Source: CAJBNH01 sp964447285
GTDB taxonomy: Bacteria; Myxococcota_A; UBA9042
DNA: 64,000 nt
Direction: 5' to 3'
NCBI GenBank assembly: GCA_964447285.1
Contig: CAYURO010000016.1
Coordinates: 31,052 to 95,051, forward strand
Below, piece after piece: positions 42,200-52,500 of the stretch (within the stretch, counting starts at the first letter, position 1; each line of letters begins with the position of its first letter). The translations under genes were made by a program, and so were the position numbers. The notes below the pieces were generated by a model. That model did no database searches. It had not been told where the DNA came from and worked only from the letters and a program-made list of their open reading frames with translations.

Positions 42200-44251
42200 G
42201 TGGCAGCTTGGCACGGCATCATCGCATCGGCAATCCGCACGGGCTCGCTGGGCCGTGGTCGTCATGCTCAACATCTTGGAACTGTTGGACTCTGGGTCGC
42301 TGCTGCAGTCGGTCTGACGCTGGCACTTTCCCAGCCGACGTTCGCGGAGCCTGCGGACCCCGACGCCGGCAAGGCGCCAGCGGCGGAAGAGGCACCCGCA
42401 GCGGATGAGGCACCCGCAGCGGATGAGGCCGACGCCCCCGCCGCGGGAGAGACCGACGAGATCCCCCCGGAGGACACGCCGACCGACACGCCGACCGACC
42501 CACCAGGCGACGCGCCCAAGAAGCCGTCGCTGTTGGATGAGATCGACTCAGGCGACAAGGGCGGACAGGCGTGGGACGTCCCGGCAGCGCCCGCTCCGCC
42601 CGCGTATCCGTTCTTCGAGTACCACGGCTACTTCCGCCTGCGCCCCGACCTGATCTCGAACGGCCACCTTGGCATGGCCGTCCGCAGCGAGAAGTTCGAC
42701 TCGCGCGTGCTGACGACCAGCGCGATCCTGCCGCCGCTGTCCCTGTGGCCGGCGACCCGCGATGGCGACTTCAAGGACCAGATCGACGACCAGGCCAACG
42801 ACATTGCTGGCACGAGCGTGCGACTGCGCTTCTCGCCCACGTTGCACCTCAGCGACTCGATTCGCATCGCGATGACTCTGGACTTGTTCGACAATTACCT
42901 GCTCGGCAGCGCGCCCGACTACGCAGGTGCCTTGCAGCGGCCCGACGTGCCGTTGCTCGCGTTCGCCACCGGCACCCGCCCGGGAACGGTCTCGGTCAAA
43001 GAGGCGTACGGCGAGTGGAAGACGATGCTTGGCCTGATCCGCTTTGGACGGCAGTCCTCGACGTGGGGTCTGGGGATTTTGGCGAACGGCGGCGGTGGCA
43101 ACGGCTGGGACGGTGCGCGTCCGGTCGACACGTTCGGCGGCGCCCGGATGCCGTGGGAGGGCTCAGGCTACGACGCAGACGTCGGCTCGTACGCCGACCG
43201 CATCGCTCTCGTGACCAAGCTGGGACCACTTTACGCCAGCTATTTCTATGACTTCGTCGCCGAGGGCTTGGTGGGCAGCGACCCCAGCCGCATCGACGGC
43301 CAGAACCGCGACTTGGAGCAGCGCGACGATGCCCGCCAACACGGTATTGCCCTGTTCAGCAAGCCGATGTCCGCCGAAGAGATTGCCGGCCGCAAGACGA
43401 AGCTCCTCGATGAGAACGGCTCCGCGTTCGACTACGGCGTCTACCTGCTGTACCGCACCCAGGAGTTGGACCTGCTGGGCAGCACGGCACCGGCCGACCT
43501 GAGCGCGGGCGACGCGGGCGCCGACGGGTTCATCCCGCGCGACGCGTGGGCCGGCATCGGCGACGCGTGGGTTCGCTGGGAGTCGCGGCCGACGTTTGCG
43601 CGGCGCTTCGTGGTCGAGGGCGAATTCGCCTTCATTCAAGGCCAGATCAACGACGCCAACACGGTGGGCGGTCAGGCGGCCAAGCCCAAGGACATGCAGA
43701 TGTGGGGCGGCGCGCTGAAGGCCGCGTTCCAGAACGAGGGCTTCGGCTTGACGCTGGACGCAGGTGCCGCCAGCGGCGACGACACTGGCTGCTTCGGCGT
43801 GGTGGGAGACGGGACGTGCTCGCTCGACACCGTCTATGGCAAGCCGAACGTCCAAGTCACCGCCTTCAAGTTCCACCGCAACTACCGCGTCGACGCGCTG
43901 CTGTTCCGCGAGGTCATCGGTGGCGTGACCAACGCTTGGTACGCCAAGCCGACCGTCAGCATCAACGCCTACCCGTTCTACGTTCCGCAGGAGCTCGGGC
44001 TCGACGTGTCCGTCCTGTACGCCGGCGCCATGGACAAGCTGGGCACCCCGGGTCAGGGCAGCTCACTCGGCACCGAGCTTGAGGCGAAGGGAATCCTGGG
44101 GCAGCGCGGGCTGTTCCAGAGCTCGATCGCGTTCTCGTATCTGCTTCCGGGCGATGCATTCGACCTGCTCAAGGGCTGGTACGGCGCCACGGAGTCCAAG
44201 CAGCCAGAGAACACGTGGCGACTGCTCGGCAACCTGACGCTGATGTTCTAG
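42200..44251 (+). CDS. TIGR04551-type outer-membrane-like protein
   Basis: 683 residues. GTG 42200 is preferred over ATG 42167 because GGGGGAGG sits 6 nt upstream and a promoter -10 overlaps the ATG. A signal peptide (about residues 25-50; LWVAAAVGLTLALSQPTFA) is followed by an Ala/Pro/Glu/Asp/Thr-rich linker including two 18-bp repeats. The long beta-rich body contains FFEYHGYFRLRPDLISNG, FGRQSSTWGLGILANGGGG and ENTWRLLGNLTLMF; the terminal aromatic residue fits an outer-membrane beta-barrel. This pattern matches a family described only from myxobacteria-like genomes. Function is unknown, but surface or outer-membrane location is likely. Confidence 0.85.
   Translation: MAAWHGIIASAIRTGSLGRGRHAQHLGTVGLWVAAAVGLTLALSQPTFAEPADPDAGKAPAAEEAPAADEAPAADEADAPAAGETDEIPPEDTPTDTPTDPPGDAPKKPSLLDEIDSGDKGGQAWDVPAAPAPPAYPFFEYHGYFRLRPDLISNGHLGMAVRSEKFDSRVLTTSAILPPLSLWPATRDGDFKDQIDDQANDIAGTSVRLRFSPTLHLSDSIRIAMTLDLFDNYLLGSAPDYAGALQRPDVPLLAFATGTRPGTVSVKEAYGEWKTMLGLIRFGRQSSTWGLGILANGGGGNGWDGARPVDTFGGARMPWEGSGYDADVGSYADRIALVTKLGPLYASYFYDFVAEGLVGSDPSRIDGQNRDLEQRDDARQHGIALFSKPMSAEEIAGRKTKLLDENGSAFDYGVYLLYRTQELDLLGSTAPADLSAGDAGADGFIPRDAWAGIGDAWVRWESRPTFARRFVVEGEFAFIQGQINDANTVGGQAAKPKDMQMWGGALKAAFQNEGFGLTLDAGAASGDDTGCFGVVGDGTCSLDTVYGKPNVQVTAFKFHRNYRVDALLFREVIGGVTNAWYAKPTVSINAYPFYVPQELGLDVSVLYAGAMDKLGTPGQGSSLGTELEAKGILGQRGLFQSSIAFSYLLPGDAFDLLKGWYGATESKQPENTWRLLGNLTLMF
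42389..42424 (+). repeat. Two tandem 18-bp repeats in TIGR04551-type gene
   Basis: Two exact adjacent copies of GAGGCACCCGCAGCGGAT encode the Glu-Ala-Pro-Ala-Ala-Asp linker following the signal peptide. Confidence 0.9.
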
Positions 44252-44269
44252 TCGCCGTTCGCGAGGCCC

Positions 44270-45550
44270 GTGCACCACTTCCATTCCACAAACGGAATCC
44301 TGCACGCGGAGGGCGTGCCGTTGCCTCGCCTCGCCGCAGACGTGGGTACGCCTACCTATGTGTACTCGCGCGCCACCTTTGAGCGTCACTATCGCGTGAT
44401 CGATCAGGCACTTGCGGGTGTCGAGCACACGGTCTGCTACTCGGTCAAGGCCAACCCGAACCTGGCCGTGCTGCAGCTACTGGCGTCGCTGGGCAGTGGC
44501 TTTGACATCGTGTCGGTGGGAGAGCTGCGCCGGGTGCTGTTGGCGGGCGGTGACCCTCGCAAGATCGTGTTCTCGGGCGTTGGCAAGCGAGACGACGAGA
44601 TTGCAGCAGCCCTGTTGGTCGGTATCTACTGCCTCAATGTCGAGTCGGCGGAAGAGCTTGCGCGCACGGATGCGGTGGCCCGGCGGTTGGGGCTGCGCGC
44701 TCCGATTGCGCTGCGGGTGAACCCTGAGGTGGACGCCCAGACCCACGCTTACATCTCGACCGGCCTGAAGACCTCCAAGTTCGGCGTGACCATGGCGGAG
44801 GCGCGCGACCTCTACCGCCGGGCAGCCGCTTCGCCTCACTTGCGTGTGGTCGGGGTCGACAGCCACATCGGTAGCCAGATTCTGCAGTTGGAACCGATGA
44901 TCGAGGCGGTGGCCCGCGTGCTGGATCTGGTCGAGCTCCTGCGGGCCGAGGGGATCCCCTTCGAGTCGCTGGACATCGGTGGCGGTCTAGGCATCGCCTA
45001 TCGCGACGAGCCCACCGTGTCGCCTTTCGAGTGGGGGCCCACGGTCGCCGATCTCGCCCGGCGTCATGGTCTGCACCTGCTGACCGAGCCCGGGCGGGTG
45101 ATTGCGGGCAACGCGGGCCTGCTGCTGACGCGCGTCCTCGGCACCAAACAGAACGACTCGAAGTCCTTCGTGATTGTGGATGCGGCGATGAACGACCTCA
45201 TTCGCCCCGCGCTGTATTCGGCCCATCACACGCTTGTGCCGGTTCGCGAGTCCCCTGGTCGCCGTGTGGCGAAGGTCGACGTGGTCGGGCCCGTTTGCGA
45301 GTCCGGCGACTTTCTGGCGCGCGACCGCGACCTGCCGGAGCTGCGCACAGGCGAGCTGATCGCGGTGCTGGGCTGTGGAGCCTACGGCCAATCGATGGCT
45401 TCGAACTACAACAGCCGCACCCGTGCCGCAGAGGTCATGGTGCACGGTGACACGTACACCGTGGTTCGGTCGCGCGAGACCCTCGACGACCTGTGGCGAG
45501 GCGAGGCCATGCTTCAGCCGCAGGCTCTGTGGGCCGAATCGGATGAGTAG
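44270..45550 (+). CDS. lysA: Diaminopimelate decarboxylase
   Basis: 426-residue fold-III PLP decarboxylase, the last step of lysine synthesis. The cofactor Lys is K60 in CYSVKANPN. The HIGSQI motif is near residue 200 and the glycine-rich phosphate-binding LDIGGGLGI near 240. The substrate-binding CESGDFLA and the GAYGQSMASNYN element lie near the C-terminus. The GTG start at 44270 follows CGAGG. It begins 18 bp after the TIGR04551-type gene, so the two are probably co-transcribed and there is no room for a lysine riboswitch. Confidence 0.96.
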   Translation: MHHFHSTNGILHAEGVPLPRLAADVGTPTYVYSRATFERHYRVIDQALAGVEHTVCYSVKANPNLAVLQLLASLGSGFDIVSVGELRRVLLAGGDPRKIVFSGVGKRDDEIAAALLVGIYCLNVESAEELARTDAVARRLGLRAPIALRVNPEVDAQTHAYISTGLKTSKFGVTMAEARDLYRRAAASPHLRVVGVDSHIGSQILQLEPMIEAVARVLDLVELLRAEGIPFESLDIGGGLGIAYRDEPTVSPFEWGPTVADLARRHGLHLLTEPGRVIAGNAGLLLTRVLGTKQNDSKSFVIVDAAMNDLIRPALYSAHHTLVPVRESPGRRVAKVDVVGPVCESGDFLARDRDLPELRTGELIAVLGCGAYGQSMASNYNSRTRAAEVMVHGDTYTVVRSRETLDDLWRGEAMLQPQALWAESDE

Positions 45551-45578
45551 TGCACCGCTGGGGAAACTCCGCTAGCAT
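45550..45578 (+). promoter_or_regulatory. Putative promoter for cupin gene
   Basis: GTGCAC (45550-45555) and TAGCAT (45573-45578) are spaced by 17 bp, overlapping the lysA stop codon. The leader would be about 45 nt. Confidence 0.35.
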
Positions 45579-45630
45579 CCGGGCCTTGGCTGCCCCGCCC
45601 TCTGGAAACTGCCTGCCGCAGGAGACCGTG

Positions 45631-45966
45631 ATGACCGAGCGCTACCTCTTCGAGAACACCGACGAACAGCCCTGGATGTGCGCCGCGTCCAAGGGCGTGT
45701 CGTACAAGTCACTCCGCTTCGACCCGGACACGCGAGCGGGCGCCGTCATGATCCACATGACCCCCGGCACCACCTATCCGCGTTACCGCGCCCATGCCGG
45801 TGTTGAAGTTCTCGTCCTCGATGGGGATTTGGTCGTTCAGGGCACTCGGGTGGGCCGCGGTGCCTATGCTCACGTCCCCGCAGCGGCGGTGCTTGCCCCG
45901 CATACCGACAGCGGCTGCGTGCTCTTCGTCACGTTTTCCGGCCGCGTCGAGAACCTGCACGCGTAG
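45631..45966 (+). CDS. ChrR-like cupin protein
   Basis: 111 residues forming a single cupin beta-barrel. The first cupin motif is recognisable as PRYRAHAGVEVLVLDGDL. The second is near YAHVPAAAVLAPHTDSGCVLFV. The closest known type is the cupin domain of ChrR anti-sigma factors, but the zinc-binding N-terminal part of ChrR is missing, so it may be a stand-alone sensor or enzyme. AGGAG lies upstream of ATG 45631, and a GTG just before it (45628) is also possible. It is convergent with the small protein gene, overlapping it by 38 bp. Confidence 0.78.
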   Translation: MTERYLFENTDEQPWMCAASKGVSYKSLRFDPDTRAGAVMIHMTPGTTYPRYRAHAGVEVLVLDGDLVVQGTRVGRGAYAHVPAAAVLAPHTDSGCVLFVTFSGRVENLHA

Positions 45967-46315
45967 CCGACTTCGCCGCAGCGGCGGAATCGGCAGGCTT
46001 CGGCTTTGACCCGGAATTGTTGGGGTCTTTGCTATTGCCTTTGCCCTTGCCCGTGCGAGAACCCAGCAAAAGTCCTACGAATACGGCGAATGCGGTGATG
46101 ACCGCCCCAAGTCCGCTGGCAACCCCGCGCCGCTTTCCCGTTTGACATCCGCCGCCGTCGCTGCGGGTGGCCGGTGCTGCCGGAACCGTGCCCTCGGTCT
46201 TGGGTTGCGCTGCCGCCGGGACGGCGCCGTGGGACGGGGATGTCGCGGTCGCTGCAGTCGAAGCGGGGCTCTCCGTCGCGAAGGCGGGGGCGGACACACA
46301 GACCGACAGGGTCAT
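45929..46315 (-). CDS. Small exported-looking Ala/Lys-rich protein with one membrane helix
   Basis: 128 residues from ATG 46315; not recognised. The start is uncertain. From the ATG the signal-like segment is short (MTLSVCVSAPAFA). Extending upstream gives a proper Arg/Lys-rich n-region, but no ATG, GTG or usable TTG exists there; an ATT at 46372 does have GGAGGT just upstream. An Ala/Pro/Thr stretch, a C-x-T-G-K-R segment, a transmembrane helix (GLGAVITAFAVFVGLLLGS) and a Lys/Ser/Ala-rich basic tail follow. It is divergent from the giant gene (283 bp between start codons) and overlaps the cupin 3' end. Confidence 0.5.
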   Translation of the reverse strand: MTLSVCVSAPAFATESPASTAATATSPSHGAVPAAAQPKTEGTVPAAPATRSDGGGCQTGKRRGVASGLGAVITAFAVFVGLLLGSRTGKGKGNSKDPNNSGSKPKPADSAAAAKSATRAGSRRGRKT

Positions 46316-46522
46316 GGCGGCCAACGACGCTCGGGTCCATGAGCGGACGGTCTTGGCACGCTCGAGTCCAATCGACCTCCACTTCTCCTCGCAAATTCCC
46401 GCAAAGACAGGAGGTTGTCGCTGCCTGACGTGCCTTGGGACGGCCTGGCGCGCAAGTCTCGTTCGTGGCCCCCGCGTGTGGTCTACCCGCCCCATGCACC
46501 GGTTCACCCCAGCGGACCGAGC

Positions 46523-46552
46523 TTGCATGGACACGCGCGCGACCCCTACAAC
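46523..46552 (+). promoter_or_regulatory. Putative promoter for the giant DUF4157 protein gene
   Basis: TTGCAT (46523-46528) and TACAAC (46547-46552) are spaced by 18 bp. Transcription would begin near 46559, about 40 nt upstream of ATG 46598. Confidence 0.42.
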
Positions 46553-46597
46553 CACGATTGGAGTTTTGCGGCCAGTGGGCGCCGAAGCGAGTGTGCC

Positions 46598-49500
46598 ATG
46601 TTCGAAAAGGCCAAGCTGAATCGCGACGACCAGAAGGCCCAGAAGGCGCCGGTCAAGCCGCACGACGTGGCGGTGACCGAGGTCGAGGCCCAGAAGGCCC
46701 CTGACCTGCCGGACTTGGGTGCGACGGGCGCGAGTGTCACCGGCGACCTTGGTCGTCAGGTGGAGCAGGCCGAGAACGATCCGGCGCAGATGGCAGAGCA
46801 GCAGAAGGAGCTTGCACGCGTTCAATCGTTGCCGGCCGGCGACCCGGAGCTCGAGTCCTTCAAGAAGCCTGAGGCCTTGGCTGCACAGGTGCCCGAGGGT
46901 GGTGGAGCCAGCGGGGCCGCCAAGTCGCAAGCGCAGGGCATGTCGCCGCAGGCCGAACAGCAGGCTCCCGCGACGCTGGGTGCGAATGCGCAGCAGGTGT
47001 CAACTGCGTCCGGCGGGGACGCGGTCGATGTCAAGTCGATGGAAGTGCCCAAGGCACCGCCCATCGATGGCGAAGTCGCCGCGGCGATGTCGAACGCACA
47101 GACCGCCCCGCCGAAAGGCCCCGAGCCGACGGAAATGGCCGCGGAGCCGGCCGCCGAGCCGCCGCAGGTGAAGGTGGCTGCGGAGAGCCCCGAGGTGAAG
47201 TCGGCGCCGCAACCGACCCAGCTCGACACCCAGGCGCCCAAGGCCGGTGTCGATTCGACTGCCGGTGGTCCTGCGCCCGCGCAAGTCCCTGCCGCGGCTC
47301 CGGAAGCTGTGCAGACGGGTGACGCGTCGGCCGAGGGCATGGCGGGTGCCGAGCCCCAGAAGTCGCCCGAGGTCGCCCCGCAACCCGTTGCTGCTGCCGC
47401 GGAGTCGGTGCCTCAAGCGGCGCCTGCCGTTGTCGCCGACGCGCAGATCGCGACTCCCAAGGCCGTCGCACCCGCACCAGTCGCCGCAGCCAACATCGCA
47501 GAGGTTCAAGCCCAACCGGTGGGAGAGAAGGCCGCTGTGGCGGTCGCCGTTCCCGAAGCGTCCGTCGCTCCTACCGCCGCTGCGGCCGTCGCCGAAGCGC
47601 CCAAAGCGGAAGCCGCTGCCGCCGCCGCTCCCGCACTCACTGCGCCGTCGCCACAAGTTGCCCCGGCGACGGCACAGACGCCCGCTGTTGCGCCAACGCT
47701 GACGCCCGCAGAGCCGGGTCAGGCGCAGATTCAAGCACCCGCGGCGACCGCCCCGCAGGCCCCGGCGCCCGTGGTCGAGGGAGTCAAGGCCGCGGTGGAA
47801 GCGCCGCCATCGGCTGCTGCGCCGGCAACCGGTGTCGCCGGTGGCGCGCCCGCTGTCGCTCCCGCCGCAAACCCGACCGTGTCCGGTGGTGCCGCCCCCG
47901 TGGTCGTTGCGCCCGCTCAAGCGGAAGCCCCTGTCGCGGTTACGGAAGTACCGGCTGTCGCAGCGCCGGACCTCGCAGCTCCGTTGGCCGCCGTTCCCGC
48001 AGCCGTCCCCGCAGCCGCCCCTGACCTGCTCGATGCTGGACCGGAGGCCATCGAGGCTGCTCCGGGCGCTGCGGCCGCGGCCCCCGCCCCGCAAGTGGCT
48101 GTTCCCGCAGCAGGTGCTTCTGTCGCTGCGCCTGCCCTGCAGCTTCCCGCCGGCAGTTTGTCCGACCCGCTGGCAGGTCAGGTCGCCGCCGGTGAGCTCG
48201 GAAGCCCGGTCTTCGGTCAGACGGCGGAGCAGGCCGAGAATCTGGCGCAGCAGGCTGCAGCCGATCAGGACCCGGACGCCCTGCAAACGATCTCGCAAGT
48301 TGCCGAAGTTGCAGGCTTGGACCCCAAGGTCGAGGTCGCCGCAGAGGCCGCCGGTCGTGCCAAGCAGGTTGAACAGGCGCTGGCTTCGGGACCCGAGGGC
48401 GCCGCAGCGGCTGCACAGTCGCTGTTGCCTCAGCAGGCGCAAGAGGTTCTGAACGGCGGTCGCCGAGCCATCGACCAGGTTCAAGGTGCTGCTCAGGCTG
48501 ATCGGCAGGCTGATCAGGGGATGGAGCGTCTGCAGCGCGTCACGTCGGATCCGACCGCCGATGTTCGCAAGATGCTTGGTGAGGGCGACGCGGTCCCGGG
48601 TCAGCTGCGTCAGAAGGCAGAGCAGTCGCTCGGGCGCGACATGTCGGACGTCCGTGTCCACACGGGAGAGAAAGCCAAGGAACTTGCGGACCTGCACGGT
48701 GCCACGGCCTATGCGCAGGGCGCCGACATCGTGATGGGCAAGGCAGAAGAGCTGGCCGACCCAGACCGTGAACAGGTGATGGCGGAGGAGTTGGCTCACG
48801 TCGTCCAGATGGGCGGCGAGCAGGCGGCGACCCGAGGCGCGACGGGCGTTTCGTCGGCGACGGACCAGGCCGAGCAGGCAGCGCGTCAGGCGGCGGAGAA
48901 GGTGCTGGACGGCGCCAAGGTGCTCGGTTTGCGCAACGACCAAGCGCGGCGCGCGATCTACCGCAACGACGGCACGGCGGCCGCGGACGGGCCGAAGATG
49001 CCAGACCGCGTCGAGCTGTCGCTCGGCGGAAAGAAGGTCACGGCCAACCTGCCGCAGATGCAGGCGGGCACGACGTCCAAGCGCGTGTCGTTGCCTTCGA
49101 TGGGCATCCCGGGCTTGACGGTCAAGTCGGCCGCGATGCTGAACTTCGACAGCACTTCCGGGCAGTTCAAGGGCGGCTTTGTCGATGGCGCGATCTCGGT
49201 CGGCACGGTGATGAACCGTCCGATGGCGAAGATCAAGATCGAAGAGAACGGCGAGATGACCTCGACGTTTGACAACACTCCGCTGAAGGTGGGGTCGTTG
49301 ATCGATGCGAACGTCACGGCGACGGTCACGGCCGCGGGCGTCACCGGCAAGGGAACGCTGCGCTTCTCCGACCTGCGCGGCGAAAAGCTGACGCAGTGGC
49401 TCAAGAGCGGCTCTGTCGACGTCAACGTCTCGTCCGAGGGCGCGGTCACCGGCTCAGGCAGCTTGGGCATCGGCGTCGGCGGCTTTACGGAAGGCACGTT

Positions 49501-52500
49501 GGCGGCAAAGGTTCAGGACGCGGGCTTGTCTGGCGCGGTCACGATCCAGAACGCGGCCGAAGTCGCCCTGGCGCCGAAGTCCACGCTGACGACCGGCACG
49601 CTGACGGGGCAGCTGTCGGACTCGTCCAAAGTTGACCTGTCGGGAGACCTGCAGCTGAGCGTCGAGACGCTGGGCGGGCAGGGCAAGGTCGCGGCGAAAT
49701 GGGACAGTGAGACCGAGAAGGTCACGGGTGCGGCGTCGCTGAAGTCTGAGCAACCCACCATGCTCGGCAAGGCCAACGTGCAGTCGGCGACTTTGACCGG
49801 ACAGGTCACCGATTCGCAGCTGACACGGCTGGATGGCGACGGCAAGGCGCAGTTCGACAGCCTGTTCGAGGGCAGCTGGACCGGCGGCATCGACCTGACC
49901 TCCGAGAAGGTCGACTTCACGTTGGGCGGCAAGCTGGTCGCCCCGATCATTCAGAACGAGGTCACGGTCTCCGACGGCAGCCTGACGATCGAGGTGAAGG
50001 CGGGCGAGCTGACGTCCACCGCCGGCAACGTCGACTTCAAGCTCGGCTCGTTCCTGACGGGTTCTGCGGTGCTGGAAGAAGGCACGAACGCAAACACAAT
50101 CAACGCTACCGCGACAACCGCGCTGGTCAGTCCGCAGACCTTCGACGGCGTGACGCTTTCACAGGGCTCCATCACGCTGAAGGTGCGGGGGCCCCAAGTC
50201 GAGGTCGTGTCCGGTTCGACCGACCTCGTCTACCGGGACGTCGCCAAGGGCACGCTCGAGTTGACGGAGAGTCCGAACGTTCGTGAGTTCTCGGGTTCTG
50301 GAAAGGCCAAGCTGAACGAAGGGTTGTCTTGGGGGGACATTCAGGTCAAGTCGGGTGCCATCGACCTCAGCCTCCAGGCCAACAAGGTCGACGAGGCCCA
50401 GGGCCAGATGAAGATGGGCTGGCGCGACAATGTCGAGGGGCAGATGTCCTTCGATGCCAAGAAGGAGTTCACGGCCATCACGGGCACGGCTACCGCACAC
50501 CTGACGGGGCCGCAGCCGCTCTCAGGCGCCCTGACGCTGACCGCCGACGAGGGCAAGACCTTCGATCTGGACTTCAAGAACAGCACCTTCGACAGCTTCA
50601 AGGGCGCATTCGGTTGGGAGTACGAGAAGTTCGCAGGTGAGGTTACGGTTGCCGAACCGCTGAAGGACTTCCAGGCCATCTCCGGCGAGGGCAAGGCCGA
50701 CCTGAACGATGACCTGCCGATCGGCGTGCTGTCCGGCACCGAGCTGATGGGCAAGAAGGGATCATCGCTGACGGGCGTGTTGCGCGACGGCAGCTTCATC
50801 GGCGTGAAGGGTTCGCTGAACTGGCAGTACAGCAGCTGGCTGGCCGGCAAGGCGGAGATCGCCGCACCCAAGCAGTCCATCGAGTCGATTGACGGCACCC
50901 TGGATGCTCAGGTCATCGCCGCCAAGACCCTGCCCAACAACACAAAGGTCGAGGTGCAGCCCGGCGCAGCGGGCGCCCTGCGCGTCGAGCTGGTGAACTC
51001 CCAGCCCAAGCGCTACAGCGGCACGCTCGACTTCATCTACGACAGGTTCCTGCAGGGACAAGTGGCGGTTTCCGGCGACATGCTCGACTTCTCGACCCTT
51101 GCGGGCGAGTCGGCGGGCAAGGTCATCGCCAAGCAAATGATGGGCAACGTCGAGGTCCAGCCCGGCAGCACGATGAACGTCAAGTTCGTCGACTCCGAGT
51201 TCAGCAACTTCGATGGCAGCATCAAGTTCCTCTACAAGGACTGGCTCAAGGGCACGGCGCAGGCGCTTCCGGGCGGCGGCTCCAGCGTCAAGGTCGGCGT
51301 GATCGGCGCGGCCGAGGCGTCGCTGACCCGAACTCCTACAGAGATGACGGGTGATTTCAGCGTCCTGCGCGGCGGAAGAGTCAACGTCGACCTGGAGGCG
51401 AACAAGGACATCGCCTCATTCAAGGCGGGGTCGCTGGTCAACTGGAAGTACAGCGACTGGCTCAGCGGCAAGATGACGCTCGACCAGGACAACCTGATCA
51501 ACTCCATCAAGTCCAAGACCACCGCCGATGTGAAGGAGAAGCAGGTCGCCACTTCGCCCAGCTTCGTCCTGAAGCCGTCGTCGGGCGTAGGCGTCGAGTT
51601 CGCCGCATCGAAGCCCGTCGCGTTTACCGGCAGCGTGGCTGCAGCGGTCGACGGCTGGTTGGAGGGCACCCTCGCCATCGGCGCGAACACCACTGCGACG
51701 ACCTTCAACGGCAAGCTCACGGGTGCTCTGGCCAAAGAGAAGCCGGTCGACGGCACGCCGACCACGCTCACCGCGGGTGGAACGGTGACGGTCGACGTCG
51801 TCGCCAACTTCCCCGAGGGCGTCAGCGGCACGATTCCGTTCAAGTACGGCGATGCAGGCGCAGAGTGGTTGGGCGGCACCGTCGAGGGGCAGTCCGGCGG
51901 CGGCGGTCTACGCTCGCTTGCGGGTGAGGTGTCGGCCTCTGTGCTGGCGCAGAAGACGATCTCGTCCAAGTTCACTCTGGAACAGGGTGGCGACCTGACC
52001 ATGCCGATGGCGAACGCGACGATCGCCACGCTGGGCGGTCAGGCGGTGTTCACGTCCTCGGACCCGGTCGCCAGCTGGCTCTCAGGCGAGTTGACGCTGA
52101 ATTCCGCGAGCACTCAGGCTGCGGTCGGTGGTGACTACACCGGGCAGATCACCAAGGAATTGCCGGGCGGCGTGGGGCTGAAGCTCCTGCCGGGTTCGGA
52201 AGTCTCCGGTCTGATCGAGCAGAACTCGGTCCGCACGCTGGCAGGGCAGGTCCAGTGGCAGTTTGAGGATTGGCTTCAGGGTCAGGTCGATGCGGCGCCT
52301 GCCGAACCTGCAAAGGTCTCCGGCGCGGGCGATGCGCGGGTCTTCAAGGAGCTTCCGGTTATCCCCGGTCAGTTGTTCTTGATCGAGGGCGGTGGCTTCA
52401 CGGCCAAGCTCGACGGCGGCTCGCTCACGTCCTTCTCCGGTTCCGTGCCGTTCCGCTACGAAGACTGGCTCAAGGGCAAGGTCGACGTCACCGAGGGCAC

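Noticed and set aside
44252..44269. Lysine riboswitch upstream of lysA
   Set aside because: Only 18 bp separate lysA from the preceding gene, too short for a riboswitch.
47000..48943. 647-codon minus-strand frame, Gly/Arg/Leu-rich
   Set aside because: Antisense of the Ala/Pro-rich part of the giant gene; the composition follows directly from the GCC/CCG codons on the other strand.
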